From an uncultured Blastococcus sp. (GTDB lineage: Bacteria > Actinomycetota > Actinomycetes > Mycobacteriales > Antricoccaceae): 6,988 bases of DNA. The notes under the pieces were generated by a model. It did not search any database. It worked only from the letters and a program-made list of their open reading frames with translations, and was not told where the DNA came from. Positions 1 through 6,801 of the stretch are shown in pieces. Position numbers and translations under genes: made by a program. The stretch's first letter is position 1, and each line of letters opens with the position of its first letter. The stretch covers positions 1 to 6,988 of the forward strand of contig CAMIGT010000067.1 of NCBI GenBank assembly GCA_946221975.1, read 5' to 3'.

Positions 1-1
1 C

Positions 2-604
2 GGGATCCGTCTCGCGCACCTGATCGCCGTGGACGAGCAGGCGCTCGCCGAGCGTGACGTGAGCTTCCTGGTCAACAACGCCGGCAGCGGTACGCCGGGA
101 CACTTCCTGCGCTCGGACCCCGAGGTCGAGCAGCGCATGCTCGAGCTCAACGTGACCGCCGTGATGCGACTGTGCCGCGCGGCGATCCCGGTCATGCAGC
201 GGCGCGGGCGCGGCGAGATCATCAACGTCGCCTCGGTCGCGGCGTTCATACCCAGCGACACCGGGCCCGGCTATGCCGCGAGCAAGTCGTACGTCGTGAT
301 GCTCACCGAGTCGCTCGCGACTGCGCTTGCCGGTAGCGGGGTGCGGATCATGGCGGTGTGCCCCGGTTTCGTGCGCACCGACTTCCACCGACGTATCGAC
401 ATGGACACCTCGTGGATCCCGAGCTGGGCGTGGCTCGAGCCGGATCAGGTGGTCCGTGAGTCGCTGCGTGACCTGGTGCGCGGACGCACCCGCAGCGTGC
501 CGTCGGCGCGCTACAAGCTCGCGGTCGGGCTCGCCGCAATCACACCGAGACCTCTGCTGCGGCGGGTCATTGCCGCCTCGAGCGGGCGTGTTGATCGCGC
601 CTGA
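2..604 (+). CDS. Short-chain dehydrogenase/reductase (SDR), 5'-truncated by the window edge
   Basis: This is the C-terminal part of a classical SDR, an NAD(P)(H)-dependent oxidoreductase with a Rossmann fold. The reading frame is open from the first bases, so the true start and the glycine-rich cofactor motif lie outside the window; by family proportions roughly 60 residues are missing. What can be seen is the NNAG motif (codons 74-85), the catalytic serine in NVASVAAF (codon 233-235), and the catalytic YxxxK as YAASK (Tyr 272-274, Lys 284-286), thirteen residues after the serine as usual. The PGFVRT segment that follows is the conserved loop after strand six. The arrangement resembles the broad YqjQ/DltE-like group (COG0300), whose substrates are mostly unknown. 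The substrate here cannot be told. The frame ends in TGA, and a 235-bp gap separates it from the next gene, so the two are probably not co-transcribed. Confidence 0.93.
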   Translation, partial: GIRLAHLIAVDEQALAERDVSFLVNNAGSGTPGHFLRSDPEVEQRMLELNVTAVMRLCRAAIPVMQRRGRGEIINVASVAAFIPSDTGPGYAASKSYVVMLTESLATALAGSGVRIMAVCPGFVRTDFHRRIDMDTSWIPSWAWLEPDQVVRESLRDLVRGRTRSVPSARYKLAVGLAAITPRPLLRRVIAASSGRVDRA

Positions 605-651
605 AGCGCTCTGACCTGCGGGTTTTCGTGATCGGTCGGGACCGGTCCGGG

Positions 652-667
652 CAATCTGCCAAGATTG
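652..667. repeat. Short inverted repeat upstream of the endopeptidase promoter
   Basis: CAATCT and AGATTG form a perfect 6-bp inverted repeat around a 4-base loop. No T-tract follows. It lies about 48 bases after the SDR stop and 12 bases before the predicted -35 box. It could be a weak terminator for the SDR gene or an operator half-site pair. Its function is inferred only from position. Confidence 0.35.
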
Positions 668-696
668 GTCACAGGCGATTGTCACGGACAGATCAC
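668..696 (+). promoter_or_regulatory. Repeated (G/A)TCAC boxes, possible MtrA-type response-regulator site
   Basis: GTCAC occurs at 668-672 and 681-685, with a variant ATCAC at 692-696; the start-to-start distances are 13 and 11 bases. The first box reads GTCACAGGCG. MtrA, a response regulator of actinobacteria, is known to bind direct repeats resembling GTCACAgcg in mycobacteria and to control cell-wall hydrolase genes of the NlpC/P60 type. The middle box overlaps the predicted -35 element of the endopeptidase promoter. The binding assignment is inference from motif resemblance and target-gene type. Confidence 0.4.
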
Positions 697-707
697 GACT
701 GTATTGT
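679..707 (+). promoter_or_regulatory. Predicted sigma70-type promoter of the NlpC/P60 gene
   Basis: TTGTCA at 679-684 (five of six matches to TTGACA) is followed by a 17-base spacer and TATTGT at 702-707. The spacing is ideal and the -10 keeps the key first T-A and last T. Transcription would start near 713-715, giving a leader of about 125 bases before the chosen ATG at 840. The direct repeats described at 668-696 overlap its -35 box. Confidence 0.5.
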
Positions 708-713
708 TGTGCG

Positions 714-839
714 GGTCTGTGAACGAGTCGTCTGACAGGGGACGACGCGCAGGCGACCACCGAGCAGCGGGGGCCGTTACGGCTGCCATCAACTGAACCC
801 GGCTCGATGGCCGACTGGAGAAGGAGAGCCGCCTCGCTT
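714..839 (+). promoter_or_regulatory. Long 5' leader of the endopeptidase mRNA with hairpins
   Basis: The leader predicted from the promoter is about 125 nt. It contains a perfect 6-bp stem GTCGTC/GACGAC (727-732 with 741-746, 8-base loop) and a compact GCCG-TTA-CGGC stem (773-783). NlpC/P60 and Rpf genes in actinobacteria are often preceded by the c-di-AMP (ydaO) riboswitch. Fragments such as GGGGGCC and CTGAACCC recall parts of it, but the highly conserved 3' block of that class is not recognisable. A structured regulatory leader is plausible; its class is unassigned. Confidence 0.3.
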
Positions 840-1910
840 ATGGCGACCTCGAAGAAGCACCTCGTCGCGGCAGCGGCAGCAGGAATCATCACCGCGACAC
901 TGGCCGTAGCTCCAGCGTACGCCGAACCCTCGGCTCCTGCGAGCTCGTCGAGCGCAACCAGTGAGCATTCGACCGACGAGCTGGCCAAGCAGATCACCGA
1001 CAAGCAGCACGAGCTCGCGGTCGTCAACGAGGAGTACCTCGTTGCGCAGGAAGAGCTGGCCGCCAAGGTCGAGGCGCAGAAGGCCGCCCAGGCGCAGGTC
1101 GAAGGCGCCCAGGCCGGCCTGGAGACCGCCAAGGCCGAGGTCGCCGCGATGGGCGTCGAGGCCTACAAGTCCGGCTCGCTGCCCACGACCATCTACCTGC
1201 TCTCCGGTGAGTCGCCGCAGGAGTTCATCGACCGCGCCAACTCCCAGCAGTACGTCGATGCCTACCACGACCAGCGCATCGCCGCGCTCGATGCCGCCCA
1301 GGCCAGCAGCCAGCAGGTCAAGTCCGCCGCCGACGAGGCGAAGGCGGCCGCCGAGCAGGCCGAGGCGACGCTAGCCGACAAGAAGGCGACGCTCGAGAGT
1401 GAGATCCCGCAGCTGCAGGAGACCCTCGACAACCTCAACGCCGAGGAGCAGGCCGCGCTCCAGCAATATCAGCAGCAGCAGATCGAGCAGGAGGCCGCGG
1501 CCAACGGCCCGACCGGGGAGGCCGCTCCTGCGCAGCAGACGCAGCCGGCCTCACAGCCGGCCTCGCAGGCCGCGTCCGGCTCGATCCAGGCGATGATCGA
1601 CTGGGCGATGGCTCAGCGGGGCAAGCCCTACCAGTGGGGCGCGACCGGTCCCAACAGCTTCGACTGCTCCGGCTTCACCATGATGGCGTTCAAGCAGATC
1701 GGGATCAGCATCCCGCGCACCTCGGGCGCCCAGGCCGGTACCGGCACGGCCGTTTCGATGAGCGCCCTGCAGCCCGGCGACCTGCTCTACGGTCCCGGCC
1801 ACGTCGGCCTCTACATCGGCAACGGCACCGCCGTACACGCGCCGACCAGCGGCCAGACCGTGACCACCATTACGGCGTCGTACTTCAAGGGCGCGCGCCG
1901 CATCGCCTAG
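840..1910 (+). CDS. Secreted coiled-coil NlpC/P60 peptidoglycan endopeptidase (RipA-like)
   Basis: A 356-residue exported cell-wall hydrolase. Residues 1-28 form a Sec signal peptide with a KK start, an Ala-rich hydrophobic core and an AYA cleavage site before E29. Residues about 40-215 are Ala/Glu/Lys/Gln-rich helices typical of a coiled coil, and about 215-245 form a Gln/Pro/Ala linker containing PASQPASQ. The C-terminal NlpC/P60 domain has the nucleophile Cys276 in DCSGF, His321 in GHVGLYIG and a third polar residue His333. The family cleaves the D-Glu to diamino acid bond of stem peptides and acts in daughter-cell separation and wall remodelling. The N-terminal coiled coil in this architecture is thought to keep the enzyme inactive or recruit partners. 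I chose ATG 840 over the in-frame ATG 807 because AAGGAG (821-826) lies before 840, spacing 13 (rather long), and the signal peptide then starts normally. A palindrome follows the stop. Confidence 0.93.
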   Translation: MATSKKHLVAAAAAGIITATLAVAPAYAEPSAPASSSSATSEHSTDELAKQITDKQHELAVVNEEYLVAQEELAAKVEAQKAAQAQVEGAQAGLETAKAEVAAMGVEAYKSGSLPTTIYLLSGESPQEFIDRANSQQYVDAYHDQRIAALDAAQASSQQVKSAADEAKAAAEQAEATLADKKATLESEIPQLQETLDNLNAEEQAALQQYQQQQIEQEAAANGPTGEAAPAQQTQPASQPASQAASGSIQAMIDWAMAQRGKPYQWGATGPNSFDCSGFTMMAFKQIGISIPRTSGAQAGTGTAVSMSALQPGDLLYGPGHVGLYIGNGTAVHAPTSGQTVTTITASYFKGARRIA

Positions 1911-1927
1911 CCCCGTCGTACGCCGCC

Positions 1928-1986
1928 ACCTGCGGTGGATTGTGTACCGCTATTCGCCGAATAGCGGCACCGGATCCACCGCAGGT
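1928..1986. terminator. Two-tier palindrome after the endopeptidase gene
   Basis: The outer arms 1928-1940 and 1974-1986 are perfectly complementary over 13 bp (ACCTGCGGTGGAT and its complement). The inner arms 1947-1955 and 1959-1967 are perfectly complementary over 9 bp (CCGCTATTC) around a 3-base loop GCC. Six bases on each side separate the tiers, with only partial pairing. The element starts 17 bases after the stop and lacks a T-tract. It most likely ends endopeptidase transcription, since many actinobacterial terminators lack U-tails, but it could also be a copy of a dispersed palindromic repeat. Confidence 0.6.
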
Positions 1987-2056
1987 CGCGTGTGGGCGGT
2001 GAAACCTCCTCCGGCCCGGCGCCTCCAAGGACGCGGAGCTATCGCCAAGGAGGGTC

Positions 2057-2710
2057 ATGAACACCGCAGTGGTCACCGTGCTCGTCATCATCGGCGCCGT
2101 ACTGCTCATCGTCGGCGGCTACATCTACGAGCGCAAGCGCGGCGAGAAGATGCAGGCGTTTGCCGCCGCGCGCGGGCTGAGCTACACCAAACAGGACCAG
2201 CGCTGGGTCGGTATCGACCTCGGCTGGCCGTACGACGCCGGCCGCTCGCACCAGGCCAAGCACGTGATGACCGGCACGCACAACGGCCGGCCGCTCGTCG
2301 TCTTCGAGCACAAGTGGGTCACCGGCTCCGGCGATGACCGCAAGACGCACTACGCGATGGTGACCGCACTGCAGCTGCCGCGCCAACTACCGCAGTTGAC
2401 GGTGACCCATGAAGGCGTCTTCGGAACGCTCGCCCGCGCGATGGGCATCAAGGACATCGAGCTGGAGAGCGACGCCTTCAACCGCGCCTACAAGGTCAAG
2501 TCCGGCGACCGCAAGTTCGCCTGCGACGTACTCCATCCGCGGTTCATGCAGTGGCTGCTGGACACTGACGCCAGCGGGTTCACCATCAGCAGCGGCTACC
2601 TCGTCTACGCCACCGGCGACCGGCTGCAGATCGAGCAGGTCGACTCGCGGATCGCCTACCTCGACGCCGTCGCCGAGCACATCCCGGCGTTCGTGTGGGA
2701 TCCGCGTTGA
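2057..2710 (+). CDS. Membrane-anchored conserved actinobacterial protein, function unknown
   Basis: 217 residues. An N-terminal hydrophobic helix (about 5-23) is followed at once by ERKRGEK, so the positive side stays in the cytoplasm and the soluble part is cytosolic. The soluble part has the features I associate with an actinobacterial family of unknown function: MQAFAAARGLSYTKQD near the start, then HVMTGTHNGRPLVVFEHKW, then VTHEGVFGTLARAMGIKDIELESDAFNRAYKVKSGDRKFACDVLHPRFMQWLL. No catalytic motif is evident. A strong AAGGAGGG Shine-Dalgarno (2047-2054) precedes ATG 2057, but only about 3 bases separate its core from the start; GTG 2069 in frame would give a longer spacing and would shorten the anchor by four residues. 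The preceding palindrome suggests an independent transcript. I cannot assign a role. Confidence 0.85.
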   Translation: MNTAVVTVLVIIGAVLLIVGGYIYERKRGEKMQAFAAARGLSYTKQDQRWVGIDLGWPYDAGRSHQAKHVMTGTHNGRPLVVFEHKWVTGSGDDRKTHYAMVTALQLPRQLPQLTVTHEGVFGTLARAMGIKDIELESDAFNRAYKVKSGDRKFACDVLHPRFMQWLLDTDASGFTISSGYLVYATGDRLQIEQVDSRIAYLDAVAEHIPAFVWDPR

Positions 2711-2818
2711 GGCGTGCTACCGGTGATTGCTCGCTGAGCGTGGGAACCGGGAAATCGGTGTGCCGCCGCGTATCGTCAGTGCCCGGCCCGGCCTCGACGT
2801 CTTCTCGGAGTGAACCGC

Positions 2819-3418
2819 ATGCGCTCTCGCACCCGTGCGGCGATGATCGCCACGGCGCTGACGTTGTCGCTGTCGGCGTGCGGGGGTGTGCAGGAGCGGG
2901 CGAGTACGCCGAGCGAGACCACGACGACCACTCCGCCGCCCGCGCCGTCGGGTCCGCAGTGCGCCAGCCTGGGCGGCGACGTACTGCCCGATCTCGCCAC
3001 CAAGACCCTCAGCGAGGCCGCGGCGGCGATGCCGGGCACCGCGACGTACGCCGGGTATCTGCAGGCTAACGCCGACCGCGCGGCACAGCTCGACAAGGCG
3101 CATGGCGTCACCGTCTTCATCCCCGCCGACGTCGCCTTCACGACGCTCGACGCCGACACCGCGGCCAAGCTCGCGGACCCGGCGTGGATCGTCGCGCTGA
3201 TCGAATACTCGATGGTCACGCAGACAGTCCTGCCCGACGCATTGACCAGCGAGGCCGCCGAACTCCCGACGGTGCGCAGCCAGGACGCGATGCTCACCGT
3301 CGCACCGGTCGACGGCGCCGTGCTGCTCAACGGCGCCGCGACCGTACTGTGCGCGAGCATCGCCTACGACGGCGGCGTGATCTACCTGGTCGACAAGGTC
3401 CTCCTGCCACCCGGTTAA
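2819..3418 (+). CDS. Fasciclin (FAS1) domain surface lipoprotein
   Basis: 199 residues. An Arg-rich start (MRSRTR), a hydrophobic core and the lipobox L18-S19-A20-C21 mark it as a lipoprotein with Cys21 lipidated and anchored outside the membrane. A Thr/Pro-rich linker (about 28-45) leads to a single FAS1 domain. TVFIPADVAF (98-107) matches the conserved first FAS1 motif, and VDKVLLPP at the C terminus matches the terminal strand. Cys48 and Cys178 flank the domain and could form a disulfide, as in the mycobacterial MPT70/MPT83 proteins that share this design. FAS1 domains usually mediate adhesion or protein-protein contact; no ligand can be inferred. I prefer ATG 2819 to GTG 2810 because CGGAG (2806-2810) sits 8 bases before the ATG and would overlap the GTG. 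The 108-bp gap upstream suggests its own promoter. Confidence 0.9.
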   Translation: MRSRTRAAMIATALTLSLSACGGVQERASTPSETTTTTPPPAPSGPQCASLGGDVLPDLATKTLSEAAAAMPGTATYAGYLQANADRAAQLDKAHGVTVFIPADVAFTTLDADTAAKLADPAWIVALIEYSMVTQTVLPDALTSEAAELPTVRSQDAMLTVAPVDGAVLLNGAATVLCASIAYDGGVIYLVDKVLLPPG

Positions 3419-3471
3419 CCGCGTGCGCGTCGACAGCGGCCGGAAGGTAACAATCAGGTGCCCCACCGAAG

Positions 3472-3484
3472 CGCCACAGTGGCG
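3472..3484. promoter_or_regulatory. Perfect palindrome upstream of the TRAP operon, possible operator
   Basis: CGCCAC and GTGGCG flank a single A, giving a 13-base inverted repeat that ends 20 bases before the permease start codon. A one-base loop is too tight for an RNA hairpin, so a symmetric protein-binding site is more likely than a terminator. It lies in the only intergenic space of the TRAP operon, between the fasciclin stop (3418) and 3505. No convincing -35/-10 pair is seen here. The regulator is unknown. Confidence 0.35.
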
Positions 3485-3504
3485 TAGGCCATAAGGTCGG
3501 ACAA

Positions 3505-5760
3505 ATGGTTCGCGATCCTGACGCGGGCACCGACGACGCCGCCCGCACACCCTCACTCGCACCCGAGCAGTCGTCTGACGATGTCTCGGGCCGCAAGGCC
3601 ACCGACGTGCTCGCCGATGGCGATCCCGACCACACCCCGTCCGTCGACGACCTGATCGCCGAGTACGACGAGGAGAAGCCGTCGCGGCAGCTCAGCCCGG
3701 GCCTGGACCGGGTCATCACCGCGTTCACCTTTGCCGCGTCGGTGTTCGTGCTGTGGCAGGTCTTCTTCCGGCTGAGCCAGGGCAAGCAGTACTACCTGAT
3801 CATCTTCCTGACCCTCGTCCTGCCGCTGACCTTCCTGCTCTACCGGTTCGGTCGCCGCAAGCCCGCCGTTCCCGACGACGCGGAGCCGGGGGAGGGGCGG
3901 CGTACTCGTCGACCGCGCCGCACCGACAACCCCGGGATCATCGACTGGGTGCTGGCGATCATCGCGTTCGTCGTGTGCATCTACCCGCTGCTGCCGTTCG
4001 AGATCGGCGACGGCGGTGGCGGCTACAACGCCTTCCTGGACCGGCAGGGCATCCTCGGCGACGTCGACGTCGTCATGGGCTTCGTGCTGACGATCCTGAT
4101 CCTCGAGGCCACGCGGCGTACGACGGGGCTGGTGATGCCGATCGCCTGCATCGTCTTCGCCCTCTATGCCTACTACGGAGGCCTTCTGCCGCGCGACTGG
4201 GTGATCAGCCACGCCGGCATGGACTGGCCGCAGATCATCAACGCGTTCTACAACGAGGACAACGGGTTCTTCGGTACGCCGCTGGCGGTATGTGCGTCCT
4301 ACATCGTGCTCTTCACCATCTACGGCGCTGTCCTCGAACGCACCGGCGCGGGCCGGTTCTTCGTCGACGTCTCGTTTGCCGCGTTCCGCAAGTCCAAGGC
4401 CGCGCCGGGCCGCACGGTCACCCTGTCGGGCTTCCTGCTGGGGACGGTCTCCGGATCGGGTACGGCGACCACCGTCACGCTCGGCTCCATCGCGTGGCCG
4501 ATTCTGCGTCGCGCGCGGTATCCGAGAGAGAACGCCGGTGGCTTGCTCGCGGCGGCCGGTATCGGCGCCATCCTGTCGCCGCCGACGCTCGGTGCGGCCG
4601 CGTTCATCATCGCCGAGTACCTCCAGGTCAACTATCTCGAAGTGCTGCTGTGGGCGACGATCCCGACGATCCTCTACTACACCGGCATCGTGCTCGCGGT
4701 CGAGATCGACGGGCGCAAGTTCGGCGCGCACTCGGTCGACATGCCGACGCAGCGCGCCTGGCCGCTGATCAAGCGGTTCGGCTACCACTTCCTGTCGTTG
4801 TTCGTGATCATCTTCTTCCTCGCGATGGACATTCCGCCGTTCAAGGCGATCGTCTACGCCATCGGCGTCGCGATGCTCTTCGGGCTGATCGAGCGGATCG
4901 TGTCCAAGGGCGACCCGCTCGACCCGGACTACGTGAAGCCGTCGTCGCTGCCTCCCGCGGAGCGCCCGACGGTCGGGCACGCCGTGGTGACCTACCTCAA
5001 GGACATGTATCTGGCGCTGTCCAGCGGCATCCGCTCGGTGCTGCCGGTCGCCGCAGTGTGCGCCGCGGCAGGCATCATCGTCTCGGTCCTGACCAAGACC
5101 GGCCTGGCGCAGACGCTCGGAAACATGCTGGTGCAGCTGGCATCGGGGATCAGTGACAACCGGACCGTCGTACTCATCTTCACCGCTGTCTTCGCGGCGC
5201 TCGCGGTCACCCTGCTCGGTCTCGCCGTACCGGTCACCGCGTCGTTCATCATCGCCTGGACGATCTTCGCGATCCCGCTGAGCGCACTGGGGATCAGCGC
5301 GCCGGAGACGGCGATGTTCATCTTCTACTACGCCGTACTCTCCGAAGTCTCGCCGCCCACGGCGCTCGCGGCCGTCGCGGCATCGGCGATCACCGGCGGC
5401 AAACCGATCCCCACGATGTGGCAGACCTGGAAGTACACGTTGCCGGCTTTCCTTGCACCGCTGGCATTTGTGCTCACCGACAACGGCTCGCACCTGCTGA
5501 TGCAGGGCAACGCGCTCGGCATTATCTGGACAGCAGCGGTCTCGATCATCGCGGTCGCGGCGCTCGCGGCATGCACCGGCGGTTGGCTCTTCGGACCGGC
5601 CAACGCGATCGAGCGCATCCTGTGCGTGCCGGCCGCGCTGCTGCTGCTGTACCTGCAGCCGGTCACGATCGGGATCGGTCTGGCGTTCCTCGCGATCGCG
5701 TTCGGCCTCAACTTCGCCCGCACGAGAAACAACACACCCAGCCAGGAGGCAGTGGCATGA
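3505..5760 (+). CDS. TRAP transporter fused permease, TAXI type (DctQ-DctM fusion)
   Basis: 751 residues, the membrane component of a tripartite ATP-independent periplasmic-type transporter, a secondary transporter usually driven by sodium or proton gradients. Residues 1-65 are hydrophilic and acidic. Hydrophobic helices start at about 70-89 and 96-113, then resume near 145-165 after a basic stretch (RRTRRPRRTD). The N-terminal part corresponds to the small DctQ-like subunit and the rest to the large DctM-like subunit. Signature segments are SGFLLGTVSGSGTATTVTLG (308-327), with SGSGTATT at 316-323, SPPTLGAAAFIIAEYL (358-373), and, near the C terminus, YAVLSEVSPPTALAAVAASA, the second-repeat counterpart. 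A hydrophilic loop with DPLDPDYVKPSSLPPAERP (starting near 473) separates the halves. Length and order fit fused TAXI permeases. Start ATG 3505 has a weak AAGG at 3493-3496. The last codons overlap the next gene (ATGA), so translation is coupled. Substrate unknown; C4-acids or glutamate are known for some relatives. Confidence 0.93.
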   Translation: MVRDPDAGTDDAARTPSLAPEQSSDDVSGRKATDVLADGDPDHTPSVDDLIAEYDEEKPSRQLSPGLDRVITAFTFAASVFVLWQVFFRLSQGKQYYLIIFLTLVLPLTFLLYRFGRRKPAVPDDAEPGEGRRTRRPRRTDNPGIIDWVLAIIAFVVCIYPLLPFEIGDGGGGYNAFLDRQGILGDVDVVMGFVLTILILEATRRTTGLVMPIACIVFALYAYYGGLLPRDWVISHAGMDWPQIINAFYNEDNGFFGTPLAVCASYIVLFTIYGAVLERTGAGRFFVDVSFAAFRKSKAAPGRTVTLSGFLLGTVSGSGTATTVTLGSIAWPILRRARYPRENAGGLLAAAGIGAILSPPTLGAAAFIIAEYLQVNYLEVLLWATIPTILYYTGIVLAVEIDGRKFGAHSVDMPTQRAWPLIKRFGYHFLSLFVIIFFLAMDIPPFKAIVYAIGVAMLFGLIERIVSKGDPLDPDYVKPSSLPPAERPTVGHAVVTYLKDMYLALSSGIRSVLPVAAVCAAAGIIVSVLTKTGLAQTLGNMLVQLASGISDNRTVVLIFTAVFAALAVTLLGLAVPVTASFIIAWTIFAIPLSALGISAPETAMFIFYYAVLSEVSPPTALAAVAASAITGGKPIPTMWQTWKYTLPAFLAPLAFVLTDNGSHLLMQGNALGIIWTAAVSIIAVAALAACTGGWLFGPANAIERILCVPAALLLLYLQPVTIGIGLAFLAIAFGLNFARTRNNTPSQEAVA

Positions 5761-6779
5761 AGGTAGGAAAGTCCCGCACGAGGATGGCGGTGGTCGCGAT
5801 CGCGTCGGCCGTCGCGCTCGTGCTCACCGGTTGCGGCGGCGGCAAGCAGTCCGCGGAGCAGGCCGAGGAGAATCCCGACGGCACCATCTCGTGTGAGTTC
5901 ACCGAGGGGCAGCTGACGATCGCGACCGGCAACGCCGGCGGTGTGTACTTCGCGCTCGGCGGCGGCATCGCCAACCTGATTTCCAACAACTCCGACGGCA
6001 AGATCAAGGCCACCTCGGCAGAGACCGGCGCGTCGGTGCAGAACATCCAGCAGTTGGTCGCCGGCGACTACGACATCGCCTTCTCGCTCGCCGACACCGC
6101 GGCCGACGCGGTCAACGGCAAGGGCGCCTTCGACGGGGCCAAGGCAGACGTCAAGGCGCTCGCGCGGATCTACTCCAACTACACGCAGGTCGTCGTACGC
6201 AAGGACTCCGGCATCAAGTCCATCGAGGACATGGCCGGCAAGACGATCTCGACCGGCTCGCCGAAGTCCGGCACCGAGGTCATCGCGACCCGCCTGCTTG
6301 AGACGGCGGGGCTGAACATCGACTCCGATATCAGCGCCCAGCGCCTGGACCTGCAGGCCAGCGTCGACGGCATGAAGGACGGCTCGATCGACGGGCTCGT
6401 GTGGTCCGGTGGCCTGCCGACCGCGGCGATCACCGACCTCTTCACCTCGATCGGCAACGACGTCGAGTTCATCGACGTCACTCCGCAGCTGAAAAAGATG
6501 CAGGAGATCAACGAGGTGTACGCCGAGGGCACGATTCCGGCCGACACGTACGGGACGCCCGAGGACGTGAAGACGATCGTCGTACCCAACCTGCTGCTGG
6601 TCTCCTCGGACTTCTCAACCAACAACGCCTGCGCCATCACCAAGCTGATCTTCGAGAAGAAGAGCGAGCTGGAGCAGGTGCACCCGGCGGCGAAGGAGCT
6701 GGATCCGAAGACGGCCCTGGAGACCGCGCCGGTCGAGCTCAACGAAGGTGCCAAGCAGGCCCTGGAGGAACTCGCCTAG
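5757..6779 (+). CDS. TAXI-family TRAP transporter solute-binding lipoprotein
   Basis: 340 residues. The signal segment MKVGKSRTRM plus a hydrophobic core ends in the lipobox L23-T24-G25-C26, so in this presumably monoderm cell the protein is tethered to the outer face of the membrane. TAXI-family (TRAP-associated extracytoplasmic immunogenic) motifs are clear: LTIATGNAGGVYFALGGGIA near the start of the mature domain, ETGASVQNIQQLVAGDYDIAFSLADTA next, then ISTGSPKSGTEVIATRLLETAGL. These form the two-lobed binding fold that takes up the solute and hands it to the fused permease encoded just upstream. AGGAGG (5744-5749) lies 7 bases before ATG 5757, inside the permease gene; the two genes overlap by 4 bases, so they are one operon in the stoichiometry usual for TRAP systems. 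The ligand cannot be read from sequence; some TAXI proteins bind glutamate or dicarboxylates. Two long hairpins follow the stop. Confidence 0.95.
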   Translation: MKVGKSRTRMAVVAIASAVALVLTGCGGGKQSAEQAEENPDGTISCEFTEGQLTIATGNAGGVYFALGGGIANLISNNSDGKIKATSAETGASVQNIQQLVAGDYDIAFSLADTAADAVNGKGAFDGAKADVKALARIYSNYTQVVVRKDSGIKSIEDMAGKTISTGSPKSGTEVIATRLLETAGLNIDSDISAQRLDLQASVDGMKDGSIDGLVWSGGLPTAAITDLFTSIGNDVEFIDVTPQLKKMQEINEVYAEGTIPADTYGTPEDVKTIVVPNLLLVSSDFSTNNACAITKLIFEKKSELEQVHPAAKELDPKTALETAPVELNEGAKQALEELA

Positions 6780-6801
6780 CCGCGTTCGTCGGGAGTACCG
6801 G

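Noticed and set aside
639..648. 10-base palindrome GGACCGGTCC downstream of the SDR gene
   Set aside because: Short and likely by chance at this GC content; no T-tract and no other supporting context.
807..839. Extra 11 N-terminal residues of the endopeptidase from ATG 807
   Set aside because: No Shine-Dalgarno precedes 807, the extension puts WRRR before the signal peptide, and AAGGAG at 821-826 lies between the two starts, favouring 840.
2743..2777. Possible ECF-sigma promoter for the fasciclin gene (GGAACC, GGAAAT and CGTATCGTC)
   Set aside because: The spacings between the -35-like and -10-like elements do not fit known ECF promoter spacing well, so I do not annotate it.
2810..2818. GTG 2810 as start of the fasciclin lipoprotein
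   Set aside because: The Shine-Dalgarno-like CGGAG (2806-2810) overlaps this codon, while its 8-base distance to ATG 2819 is normal.
3430..3454. TCGACA and TAACAAT as a promoter for the TRAP operon
   Set aside because: The boxes are only about 12 bases apart, too close for a sigma70-type promoter.
3553..5493. Very long open frame on the minus strand opposite the TRAP permease gene
   Set aside because: It is an antisense shadow of a GC-rich gene. The translation is Arg/Asp/Gly/His-rich low-complexity sequence with no recognisable fold, whereas the + strand frame has clear TRAP motifs.
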